Below, piece after piece: positions 7,222-15,100 of a stretch of 64,000 nucleotides of DNA. Source of the stretch: Thalassobacterium sedimentorum (GTDB lineage: Bacteria; Verrucomicrobiota; Verrucomicrobiia; Opitutales; Coraliomargaritaceae); the NCBI RefSeq assembly GCF_031127905.1, contig NZ_JARXIC010000012.1:62001-126000 (forward strand), given 5' to 3'. The position numbers were made by a program, and so were the translations under genes. Every line of letters starts with the position of its first letter. Positions within the stretch are counted from its first letter, which is position 1. The notes under the pieces are model-generated. The model made no database searches. It was not told where the DNA came from and worked only from the letters and a program-made list of their open reading frames with translations.

Positions 7222-8319
7222 ATGAGCAAACTCTACACCGCAAAAGATCTCGAAAAAATGATCAAGCAAGGCCAGTGCCTCAGCACTGTTCCAGAAAATG
7301 CAAAGCTCACGCCGATGGCGCGCGACATTCTACGCAAAAATAAGGTAAAGCCGGGGGCCGTTGCAGCACCTTCAGCAGCACCAGTGGCGTCTGCTTCAGG
7401 TACGCCACGTATTCATAACCCGGAGTTGCCGATTGCCGAATATAACTGGAAGCCAGGCGGGGATCCCAAGACTGCGGCGGAGCTTGAGAAATTCTTCTAC
7501 TCTCCGGAGATACAAGCGATTAAAGAGCGCATGTGTGGTATCGGTAAGCGGATTTGGAGTAAGGGCTATGTCGATGGCAATGGTGGTAACATCACTGTTC
7601 GCGTAGGCGATAATATGGTGCTTTGCACACCAACACTTATTTCCAAGGGCTTCATGACAGCTGATGATATCTGCATGGTCGATCTCGATGGAAATCAAAT
7701 CGCAGGTACACGTCCACGTACTTCTGAGGTCAATACACACCTAGCAATTATGAAGGCTGAGCCTAAGGCAAAGTCTTGTGTGCATGCGCACCCAGTTTAT
7801 GGCACTGCATTTGCAGTGGCTGGTGTGGTGCCTCCAGCTTGTTTGATTCCTGAGCCTGAAGTTTTCTTGGGTGTCATCGGTCTCGCTAGCTACCAAACTC
7901 CAGGTTCTCCCGAAAATGCTCGCGAAGTCGGCGCACTCGCAAAGAAACACCAGTCTATTCTCATGCAGAATCACGGTGTGATCTGCTGGGGGAAGGATGT
8001 GGAAGATGCCTACTGGAAGATGGAAAACACAGATGCCTTCTGCCAGACTGTTGCCATCACGATGCAAATCGGTGGTCCTAAGCAATACGGTCCCGATAAG
8101 TTGAAAGAGCTCATCGAAATCCGTAAGAAGTTGGGCATGCCAGATTCTCGCCTCGACGAGTTTAAGGAGTGCGAACTTTGTGACGCGGGTGAAATTACCG
8201 TGCACACTCAGCCTCAACCCTCTGCCTGTAGCTGCAACCCAGGCAGCGCTTCGACAGCAAATGCGGACGAGGCTTTGGTCCAGAAGATCACTGATATGAT
8301 CATGCAAAAACTCGGTTAG
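7222..8319 (+). CDS. Class II (zinc) aldolase with C-terminal encapsulation helix
   Basis: 365-residue class II aldolase/adducin-family enzyme, predicted to cleave fuculose-1-phosphate and/or rhamnulose-1-phosphate into DHAP and L-lactaldehyde. Catalytic features: GNGGNITVRV, SEVNTHLAIM (catalytic Glu), zinc ligands in HAHPVYGTAFA and a third His in MQNHGVICWG. The N-terminal 45 residues (LYTAKDLEKMIKQG, then LTPMARDIL) are an extra helical segment joined by an Ala/Pro/Ser linker. The C-terminus has a linker with four cysteines (C317, C320, C336, C338) and an amphipathic helix DEALVQKITDMIMQKLG, a probable encapsulation peptide. This marks the locus as PVM-type rather than propanediol or ethanolamine. 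Confidence 0.94.
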   Translation: MSKLYTAKDLEKMIKQGQCLSTVPENAKLTPMARDILRKNKVKPGAVAAPSAAPVASASGTPRIHNPELPIAEYNWKPGGDPKTAAELEKFFYSPEIQAIKERMCGIGKRIWSKGYVDGNGGNITVRVGDNMVLCTPTLISKGFMTADDICMVDLDGNQIAGTRPRTSEVNTHLAIMKAEPKAKSCVHAHPVYGTAFAVAGVVPPACLIPEPEVFLGVIGLASYQTPGSPENAREVGALAKKHQSILMQNHGVICWGKDVEDAYWKMENTDAFCQTVAITMQIGGPKQYGPDKLKELIEIRKKLGMPDSRLDEFKECELCDAGEITVHTQPQPSACSCNPGSASTANADEALVQKITDMIMQKLG

Positions 8320-8423
8320 AGGAGAGCGGTTCTATCTGTTACCGGTTGTTCTGTTCTCAATTATACAACCTGCTGGATTAACTGCCCCCTCATCAAGCGA
8401 AAACCACACAAATAATTCTTCTT

Positions 8424-9422
8424 ATGAAATCAAAAGCACCTATTCGTGTCGCCGTTACCGGCGCGGCTGGTAATATCGGCTACGCACTTCTCTTCCGCAT
8501 TGCATCTGGTCAAATGTTTGGTCCGGATCAACCTGTTGCGCTGAACTTGATTGAAATCGAACCTGGTATGGCTGCACTTAAAGGTGTTGCGATGGAATTG
8601 GATGATTGTGCATTTCCCTTGTTGACTGAAATTGTCCAGACCTCCGATCTTGCGGTAGGTTTTAAGGATGTCGATTGGGCGCTTCTAGTCGGCTCCGTGC
8701 CGCGTAAGCAGGGAATGGAACGTGCTGATCTACTTGGTATCAATGGCAAGGTCTTTGTCGGTCAGGGGAAAGCGATTAACGACAATGCCAAGCCAAGCGT
8801 GCGTGTGCTCGTGGTCGGTAATCCCTGCAATACCAACTGCCTGATTGCGATGAAGAGTGCGCCGGATATTCCAAACAATCAATTTTTTGCGATGACTCGA
8901 TTAGACGAGAATCGTGCCAAGACACAGTTGGCACAAAAGGCGAGCGTGTCGGTTAAGGAAGTTTCCGAGCTTTGTGTTTGGGGCAATCATAGCCCCACAA
9001 TGTTCCCCGACTTTTATAACGCCAAGATCGGTCGTCTCAAAGCCACTGATGTCATCACAGATAAGGCTTGGTTGACAGACACCTTTGTGCCTGTCGTTGG
9101 ACAACGAGGTAAAGCGATTATTGAAGCACGTGGTGCATCGTCCGCTGCTTCGGCTGCGAATGCAGTGGTGGATACTGTGCGTGATTTGTGCACACCTACC
9201 CGTGGTGATTTTCACAGCGTCTGTGTGATTTCCAATGGTGAATATGGCACGCCTGCAGGTCTGATTACATCCATGCCCATCAAAGTCGATGCGATTGGTA
9301 AGTGGCGTGTTGTCGAAGGCGTTAACCTGACAGATTATGCGAAGGAGAAGATTGCCGCTTCCAATCAAGAGCTACTGGATGAGCGTGAGATGGCCTTTGG
9401 TCAACTTGGCCTCAGCATCTAG
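8424..9422 (+). CDS. Malate/lactate dehydrogenase homologue of the BMC locus
   Basis: 332-residue NAD-dependent 2-hydroxyacid dehydrogenase of the LDH/MDH superfamily. The glycine motif TGAAGNIGY and acidic E44 favour NAD(H). Substrate-binding arginines R94 and R100 (PRKQGMER) and R159 and the catalytic pair D161/H189 ([18 protein letters not shown]) match cytosolic-type malate dehydrogenase. No obvious encapsulation helix is seen at the ends. PVM BMC loci commonly carry such a gene, proposed to regenerate NAD+, but the motifs here predict malate/oxaloacetate chemistry as readily as lactate. It may simply be a co-opted housekeeping-type Mdh. It ends 25 bp before a strong terminator. Confidence 0.9.
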   Translation: MKSKAPIRVAVTGAAGNIGYALLFRIASGQMFGPDQPVALNLIEIEPGMAALKGVAMELDDCAFPLLTEIVQTSDLAVGFKDVDWALLVGSVPRKQGMERADLLGINGKVFVGQGKAINDNAKPSVRVLVVGNPCNTNCLIAMKSAPDIPNNQFFAMTRLDENRAKTQLAQKASVSVKEVSELCVWGNHSPTMFPDFYNAKIGRLKATDVITDKAWLTDTFVPVVGQRGKAIIEARGASSAASAANAVVDTVRDLCTPTRGDFHSVCVISNGEYGTPAGLITSMPIKVDAIGKWRVVEGVNLTDYAKEKIAASNQELLDEREMAFGQLGLSI

Positions 9423-9447
9423 CGGTTTCGTGCATATAATTTGATAC

Positions 9448-9479
9448 CAGGCACCTTTTATCAGGTGCCTGTTTTGTTT
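9448..9479 (+). terminator. Rho-independent terminator inside the BMC cluster
   Basis: Perfect 9-bp stem (CAGGCACCT at 9448-9456 with AGGTGCCTG at 9463-9471), a 6-base loop and a following TTTTGTTT tract. It lies 25 bp after the dehydrogenase stop and 50 bp before the next gene. It should end or strongly reduce transcription from the shell operon, leaving the alcohol dehydrogenase on read-through or on its own promoter. Confidence 0.88.
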
Positions 9480-9529
9480 CCACCTGAATATTCAGTGTAT
9501 ATCAACTGAGCTAGCATAACTTTTTTTGT

Positions 9530-10753
9530 ATGAATGTAAGTAAAGAGCAAATTGATCGCATTGTGCGTGATGTCATCGCAGGTGTTGGCGCGCAGAATAA
9601 AGCACCACAAGCTGCGCCCGTCGCATTGAGTTCCGCGGCTAAGACAGCCCGGGCTGCGGTGCTGGTCGAGCCGCGCAAATTTGAGATTAAGGAATTTCCG
9701 ATTCGTGAGATCGGTGAAGATGAGATATTGGTCAAAGTCGAAGCATGTGGGGTATGCGGCACCGATGTACACTGTTATAAATCGGATCCCTTTGGTCTTA
9801 CGCCGAACGTGCTCGGGCACGAAGGCACGGGAGAAGTCGTCAAGGTCGGTAGCGCCATCAAGATGGATAGCGTCGGCAAGCCGGTGAACCCTGGTGATAA
9901 GATTGTCACCAGTTTGTTGGAAACCTCGCCCGACTGCTTGGTGGCCAAATACAATCCTGCTAAAGCCAACTTAAGTGATGACCTCAAAGTCTATGGCTTG
10001 CTACTCGATGAGCCGGATAATCATTTGAACGGCTACTTTGCGGAGTATATGATTATACGTCCTGGTTCCTCCTTTTTCGTGGTCAATGATATGAGCGTTG
10101 AGCTACGTTGTCTGATTGAGCCTGCCGCTGTCGTCTGCCACGCCTTGGAGCGTGCTAAGAGCTGTGGCAACAATCGGTTGAATTTCCGCACCCGCGTGGT
10201 GGTGCAAGGCTGTGGGCCCATCGGTTTGTTGATGATTGCAGTGCTGCGTGCACATGGCGTGAATAATATTATCGCACTCGATGGAAATCCCGAGCGCCTC
10301 GAAATCGCTCGCAGCATGGGAGCCGACGAAGTGATCAACTATAAGGAGTATTCCGGCATCGACGAGATCGCTGAGAAGGTGAAGAGCCTGACTAAAGGAC
10401 TCGGTGCACACTGGGGCTTTCAAGTTACTGGTGTGCCTGCGGCGCATGCGAATCTCTATAAGTTGATTCGTCGCGGCGGTGGTATCTGCGAGGTCGGTCA
10501 CTTTGTGGATGGTGGCGAGTGTGCGATCAACCCGCACCGCGATATCTGTGCTAAGGAGATCTCACTGGTCGGTAGCTGGGTGTATAACAGTTTTGAATAT
10601 CCCAATGCCTACCATTTTCTGCAGCGTGCCGAGCGTATCGGCTTGCCTGTTTCTACTTTGATCACTCACAAATTTCCGCTGGATCAAATAGACGAAGCGA
10701 TTCAAGTGAACTTGCGCCAAGAAGGCATAAAGGTAATCGTTGAGGCGAAGTAA
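9530..10753 (+). CDS. Zinc alcohol dehydrogenase with N-terminal encapsulation-type helix
   Basis: 407-residue medium-chain dehydrogenase. Residues 2-18 (NVSKEQIDRIVRDVIAG) form an amphipathic helix followed by a linker of about 20 residues rich in Ala and Pro before the catalytic domain at about residue 42. This is the layout of a BMC encapsulation peptide. Catalytic zinc residues are in ACGVCGTDVH and LGHEGTGEV. The usual four-cysteine structural zinc lobe is absent, replaced by a loop with a single Cys. The Rossmann motif GCGPIGL followed by ALDGN suggests NAD(H). It could reduce lactaldehyde to 1,2-propanediol to recycle NADH in the lumen (inference). It sits beyond the operon terminator. 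Confidence 0.9.
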   Translation: MNVSKEQIDRIVRDVIAGVGAQNKAPQAAPVALSSAAKTARAAVLVEPRKFEIKEFPIREIGEDEILVKVEACGVCGTDVHCYKSDPFGLTPNVLGHEGTGEVVKVGSAIKMDSVGKPVNPGDKIVTSLLETSPDCLVAKYNPAKANLSDDLKVYGLLLDEPDNHLNGYFAEYMIIRPGSSFFVVNDMSVELRCLIEPAAVVCHALERAKSCGNNRLNFRTRVVVQGCGPIGLLMIAVLRAHGVNNIIALDGNPERLEIARSMGADEVINYKEYSGIDEIAEKVKSLTKGLGAHWGFQVTGVPAAHANLYKLIRRGGGICEVGHFVDGGECAINPHRDICAKEISLVGSWVYNSFEYPNAYHFLQRAERIGLPVSTLITHKFPLDQIDEAIQVNLRQEGIKVIVEAK

Positions 10754-11017
10754 TATAAATTCGCCATTTTCTCGGATATTACGCGCGGTATCTTTGGGGA
10801 CTCCCGCAGTTCGGTCTCCGGGGGCAAAGGCAACTAGCGGAGGATTCGAGCCAAATACATTAAAAAAGCTAAAGGGAGCTGCTTAGGAAGAGCGTGTTTC
10901 GATATACATCCCGAAGGCACACGTGGGTGCGCTTCGCGATAGAGCAACTACAGCCAAAACTGGGAAGGTTCAACTTTGAATGTTGAATGATGAATGAAAG
11001 TGCACGCACGGCGCGAT

Positions 11018-12400
11018 TTACTCGACTAGTTCGCCGACGATAAAAATCGCACCTGCATACCAATAATGAGGGGTATATTTTGCTGGATTCTTGTCGTAGT
11101 CAGCACGATTTCGTTCGAATAAAATGTCGCGTTTATCCAGTTCTGTGTCGAGCACTCGAATGGACACCGTGTGAATGCGGTCTTCGAGGTTATTGCCGAC
11201 TGATAACCTGGCTAGGCGCTGGTAGGTGCAGTAGCCGTCCATACGAGTACGAATGCTTGTTTGACCATCGAGGGTGATTTCGATCTGGCTGCTATCGTAG
11301 CCAAGCCAGTCGTAGATGGCGACTTCTGTTCCCTTGAATTTGAAGGAGAGCGTGGCTCCGGGCGCTAGGCGATAGAGTTGCTTCATTTCCTTCTGGAAAC
11401 GCTTGGAGCCTTCGCGGCGCATATCGGTGTAATCGCCTGAAAGATATTCAGAGATGAGTGGTATTTGCTGCGCGTTTTCTAAATTGTCTGCACGCATGGG
11501 AGTCATCAATTTGTGTTGAACTTTACCGGTAGTTTTTTGGATTTTTTTTAAGGATCGAATGAGTGCATCTGTGTAGAGTATATGGCCAGTTTCCACGTAG
11601 GGGTGCACGCCATCTTTTGAGAAAATGATGCGGCCTTCTTCATCGGTGGCGAGTTCGGCTGCCTCGTTGAGTTCGTCGCCGGAGACACGTGTCATCGGGG
11701 CATCTGTTTTCATGATTAGCTTACCTGCTTTTTCTAATAAAGCGGCTTGATAGCCCATGTGGACGCTGGGGATGTCGTAGTGATCGGCAATTTCTTCCAT
11801 GACACTTGCAGAGCGTTTCATTGCGCCATCTGCCAGGGTGGTTGAATCCCGAAATGTCATAGTATATACGAAGCAGATGTCTGTTTGAGGGTTGGATTGC
11901 CAGGTTTTACGGACGATCCCTTCCATCGCTTGTATTATTTTTGTCGGCTCGGCATTCGCATCATTGACCGCAAACTCGATAAAAAGTAGGTCTGGCTTGT
12001 GGGCCAGTGCATCATTTTCGACACGGAATACGCCGAGATCGGAGCCGGTGCCACCGATGGCGGCGTGGATGCCCTTGATGTTGGCTTTGGGATATTCTTT
12101 TTCAAGCCACTGTTGGCTTAGAACGCGCCAGCCCGCCTGGGCAGTAATACTGCCGCCGAGATAGGCGATCGTGAGGTCTTCGCCTGCATCGAGTTTTTTA
12201 AAGAAATTGGGTAATCCACCACGCGCAGTAAACTCGGTTGAACTGCGTTGAGGATAGTCGGCTGCCAAGCTCATTTGAGGTTGTAATAAGGCTACGACTA
12301 GCAAGGTATAAATCCAAGTTTGGCAAGTATGCCAAGTCTGTGGAGTGAGTAACTGAAACAGTGATGATTGTGAGGTGGGGTGACAGTTGCGGCTGAACAT
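11018..12400 (-). CDS. Secreted SGNH/GDSL-family hydrolase
   Basis: About 460 residues from ATG 12400; an in-frame upstream start at 12448 would put 16 residues before the signal peptide and is less likely. A hydrophobic segment ending LLQPQMSLAA looks like a signal peptide. SGNH blocks are visible: AYLGGSITAQAGW (catalytic Ser), FIEFAVNDAN (Asn), and SKDGVHPYVETG (Asp/His). Such enzymes are often carbohydrate or lipid esterases; de-esterification of an algal or plant polysaccharide would fit the neighbouring sugar BMC but is inference. The C-terminal 120 residues look like an additional beta-rich domain. It is convergent with the alcohol dehydrogenase and divergent from the SCO gene. Confidence 0.85.
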   Translation of the reverse strand: MFSRNCHPTSQSSLFQLLTPQTWHTCQTWIYTLLVVALLQPQMSLAADYPQRSSTEFTARGGLPNFFKKLDAGEDLTIAYLGGSITAQAGWRVLSQQWLEKEYPKANIKGIHAAIGGTGSDLGVFRVENDALAHKPDLLFIEFAVNDANAEPTKIIQAMEGIVRKTWQSNPQTDICFVYTMTFRDSTTLADGAMKRSASVMEEIADHYDIPSVHMGYQAALLEKAGKLIMKTDAPMTRVSGDELNEAAELATDEEGRIIFSKDGVHPYVETGHILYTDALIRSLKKIQKTTGKVQHKLMTPMRADNLENAQQIPLISEYLSGDYTDMRREGSKRFQKEMKQLYRLAPGATLSFKFKGTEVAIYDWLGYDSSQIEITLDGQTSIRTRMDGYCTYQRLARLSVGNNLEDRIHTVSIRVLDTELDKRDILFERNRADYDKNPAKYTPHYWYAGAIFIVGELVE

Positions 12401-12548
12401 AGTCGTGAATTTGTAATATATTTTTAATTTGTTCCAGCTAATAGACACTCAATTTATGAGTCTGGAGAACACATTGACAATTGCTGTTGGATGCGGGTTT
12501 CTTGTGTCTGAAGCTTGCATACTCGTAAGCTTTGTTCTCACTGAGGGG

Positions 12549-13394
12549 ATGCGTATTCTGTTTATCACATCCGTGTTTTCCATACTGTTAGCTCTGTCTG
12601 CCGATGCGGCAGCCGTTCAAGGGCGTGTTCTTTCTGTATTATCGGACACGCGTTCAATTGAAGTCGAGCTGACTGAATCGGAGGACATAGAGCTCGTGAC
12701 AGGAACGAAGCAGACTTTTCGTGTGGGTGCAGGAGATCTTACAATTGGTTATCAGGGGCGTCTGATTAAGGGTAATGCTGCTTATTATGGTAAGCAATGG
12801 CATCTGGAGCAGGTTTTCCCTCTGGATGGGCAAGGTGCCAAGGCCGCCCGTGATGTGAATCAGCAGTTGCATCAGGCTACAGCGAGTATGAGCCGTCGTA
12901 AATATGTGAAACAGGGAGATTACATTCCCAACTTTGCGATGATTGATCAACACGGGAACTTTCTTCAGGCACGTCAATTACAAGGGAAGCCTTTTATACT
13001 AAATTTTATTTTTACCCGTTGTACGGTGCCAACGATGTGCCCGGCATCGAGTACTCGTATGTCAGCGATGCAAGATGCCGCAGGTGAAGTCGGCCTCGAT
13101 GAGCTTCAGTTTGTCACGATTACCTTTGATCCTGCTTTTGATTCTCCAGGTATTCTTAAGCAGTATGCAGCAGGCTATGGGATGGAGCCGGAAAACTTTT
13201 ATCTTTTAACTGGTGAGCCCTTGGTGGTGGAGGATTTACTGCGCCAGTTTGGCATTCTGACTATGGATGAAGAGGGTACCATCAATCACACGATGGCGAC
13301 CCTGCTAGTAGATGCCAACGGACGGGTTGCGTATCGTAAAGAAGGCGCTACTTGGAGCACTCAAGAATTCCTTGAAGCAGCGAAGAAGCTGTAG
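12549..13394 (+). CDS. SCO1/SenC-like thioredoxin-fold protein with N-terminal extra domain
   Basis: About 282 residues from ATG 12549, chosen because a signal peptide (RILFITSVFSILLALSADAAA) follows at once; the frame is open to 12429. Residues 24-95 form a small beta-rich domain. Residues 122-282 form the SCO thioredoxin fold with GDYIPNFAMIDQHG, a cysteine pair at C158 and C164 (RCTVPTMC) and a distal NHTMATLLVD that supplies the expected histidine. SCO proteins deliver copper to cytochrome oxidase or act as thiol reductases. The spacing is CX5C rather than CX3C of canonical SCO1. It is exported, probably periplasmic. Confidence 0.88.
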   Translation: MRILFITSVFSILLALSADAAAVQGRVLSVLSDTRSIEVELTESEDIELVTGTKQTFRVGAGDLTIGYQGRLIKGNAAYYGKQWHLEQVFPLDGQGAKAARDVNQQLHQATASMSRRKYVKQGDYIPNFAMIDQHGNFLQARQLQGKPFILNFIFTRCTVPTMCPASSTRMSAMQDAAGEVGLDELQFVTITFDPAFDSPGILKQYAAGYGMEPENFYLLTGEPLVVEDLLRQFGILTMDEEGTINHTMATLLVDANGRVAYRKEGATWSTQEFLEAAKKL

Positions 13395-13567
13395 ACAGGG
13401 ACTATTCTATAGTTTCCACAGTTTCTCTCCTGGAGGTTTATTAGGGGATTTTATTGTTTACGATCGGTTTCATTTTCGCACTCGACGTGGATGTTTTGGG
13501 TGACGGTTTCATTGAACATTCCACTTGCGCCGAGTTGTTGTTTCGGCACATTGAAAGAGTATCGCTT

Positions 13568-14506
13568 ATGCCCAAACCTACTACTCCATCGCTTTCTATG
13601 AATACCTGTCTCTCTGTGGGAGTTCTCAGCGTATTTTTTGTCGCGGCATATTTCGTTTTACGTGCTTTGCCTACTGCACAGTGCGGATTCTTGCACTATG
13701 AAGAGATTGTGAATGCGGAAGGCGAAATTGAGCTTTGTGCCACCAATCATGCAGGATTCATTGATCTGACACGTTTCACTTACCCACTGGTCGCACAGAT
13801 CGGGATTGAATCTCCAATATCACTAGGATCTGAAACTCAGGTTCGGTTGAGCTTAGAGACCCCTGGTGGCATGGAAATCGCTCCGCATGAGTTAGCAGTG
13901 ACACATACTGAGAAAATGCATGTGATGGTGATTGACCCCTCTCTCGAAGATTACCACCATCTGCACCCAGAGGCGGTTGGTATCGGTGGAGATTACCAAT
14001 TTAATTTCAAGCCAACACGCTCTGGTAATTATCGTGTGTTTACCGAAATTGTGCCATTGAGGAGTCGCAGACAAGCGATTGCGCTCTCGCAACTTGAAGT
14101 TACAGGTGAGTCAGAGATGCCTGAGTTTGCGCGTTCGACTGAGAGTATCGTCCATGGCGTGCGCTTTGAGCTATTGGACGCGCCTGAGGTTTTACAGACG
14201 GGGCGTGATTATCGTTTGGAGTTACAGGTGACTGCTACGGCAGGAGACGAGATCGTGCTAGAGACTGTAATGGGGGCGAAGGGGCACATGGTGGCCTTTG
14301 ATGGTGAGGGCAAAGGATTTGCTCATATGCATCCGATTGATAGCGTGGCATCGGTGCGTACGGCAGGTTTAGGAAGTGCAGCCGCAAAAAGCACTGGCTT
14401 AGCATTTTTATTTAATGTGCCGAACCCAGGCTGGTATCGGCTTTTTGCACAAATACAAGTGAAGGGGGAGCCAGTGTTCGGGCGTTTTGATCTCAAGGTA
14501 GAATGA
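13568..14506 (+). CDS. Membrane-anchored periplasmic protein, His-rich (unrecognised)
   Basis: About 312 residues from ATG 13568. Residues 13-33 form one transmembrane segment and the rest is predicted periplasmic and beta-rich, in two similar halves. Each half carries a histidine cluster, DYHHLHPE in the first and AHMHP in the second, together with VMVIDPSLED and GKGHMVAFDGEG. The pattern resembles secreted proteins found near SCO/copper genes, and the histidines could bind copper; this is inference. No named family is claimed. It follows the SCO gene by 173 bp and may form an operon with it. Confidence 0.72.
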   Translation: MPKPTTPSLSMNTCLSVGVLSVFFVAAYFVLRALPTAQCGFLHYEEIVNAEGEIELCATNHAGFIDLTRFTYPLVAQIGIESPISLGSETQVRLSLETPGGMEIAPHELAVTHTEKMHVMVIDPSLEDYHHLHPEAVGIGGDYQFNFKPTRSGNYRVFTEIVPLRSRRQAIALSQLEVTGESEMPEFARSTESIVHGVRFELLDAPEVLQTGRDYRLELQVTATAGDEIVLETVMGAKGHMVAFDGEGKGFAHMHPIDSVASVRTAGLGSAAAKSTGLAFLFNVPNPGWYRLFAQIQVKGEPVFGRFDLKVE

Positions 14507-14519
14507 TCTCAAGGTAGAA
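14488..14519 (+). repeat. Perfect 16-bp tandem duplication across a stop codon
   Basis: The 16-mer TGATCTCAAGGTAGAA occurs at 14488-14503 and again at 14504-14519. The first copy encodes the last residues of the upstream protein and the second begins with its TGA stop. Because 16 is not a multiple of 3, the duplication creates the stop in its present place. It looks like a recent slippage event. Confidence 0.9.
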
Positions 14520-14525
14520 TGATTT

Positions 14526-15059
14526 ATGGACGATTTTGATACATTCAAGGCTTCACGTGAGAAGATGGACCCGACTGCGCGAAAAATGTCAGAGCATCAG
14601 TGGGAGCAAGCTTATGTTGCCTATCGAAATGCGCGAGTAAGAGTGAGTGGAAGCGCCCGCAGTTCATCAGGCGAACGGACAAAGAAACGCCGTGATTCGA
14701 AATCGCAGTCTTTCCGTAGTGGAAGCGCGCGTGATACTTATGTGTCTACGCAATCCTCGGATATGAAAGCGCTGCGCCAGCAGGTGAGAGGACAGTCTGC
14801 TTACTCAGATGTTAGGTTGCTTATCGATGTTCTAGCTTGGATTGCGATTGCGGTGGTGGTCTTGGCTGGGGTGTTAACACTTTTTTATTACACTTCGGTA
14901 CCGGCGACTCTGGCCTCGGTTATGGATACTTTGGCTCAGGTGATTGGTATTGTTGCAGCTCGGTTGCTGGTGCAAGTGTTAGTGGATATTCCTGATATTG
15001 CCCTGTTTCGTGCACAGCAAGAAACTGTAAGATCTAGTTCGTCAGAGGCTAATGGTTAG
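14526..15059 (+). CDS. Hypothetical single-span membrane protein
   Basis: 177 residues. The N-terminal 100 are polar and rich in Ser/Arg/Lys (SARSSSGERTKKRRDSKSQ), probably disordered and cytoplasmic. Residues 102-126 and perhaps 134-152 are hydrophobic (VLAWIAIAVVVLAGVLTLFYY). No domain is recognised. It starts 19 bp after the previous gene, just beyond the 16-bp duplication, and 41 bp precede the next gene, suggesting an operon of small membrane proteins downstream of the SCO gene. Confidence 0.65.
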   Translation: MDDFDTFKASREKMDPTARKMSEHQWEQAYVAYRNARVRVSGSARSSSGERTKKRRDSKSQSFRSGSARDTYVSTQSSDMKALRQQVRGQSAYSDVRLLIDVLAWIAIAVVVLAGVLTLFYYTSVPATLASVMDTLAQVIGIVAARLLVQVLVDIPDIALFRAQQETVRSSSSEANG

Positions 15060-15100
15060 TCCCACAAATTGACTGCAGCGGACTTTTTTATCCCATAAGA

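Noticed and set aside
10976-10999. Repeated TTGAATGTTGAATGATGAATG-like motif, also near 35016
   Set aside because: Imperfect, short and AT-rich; two occurrences are not enough to call a dispersed repeat family.
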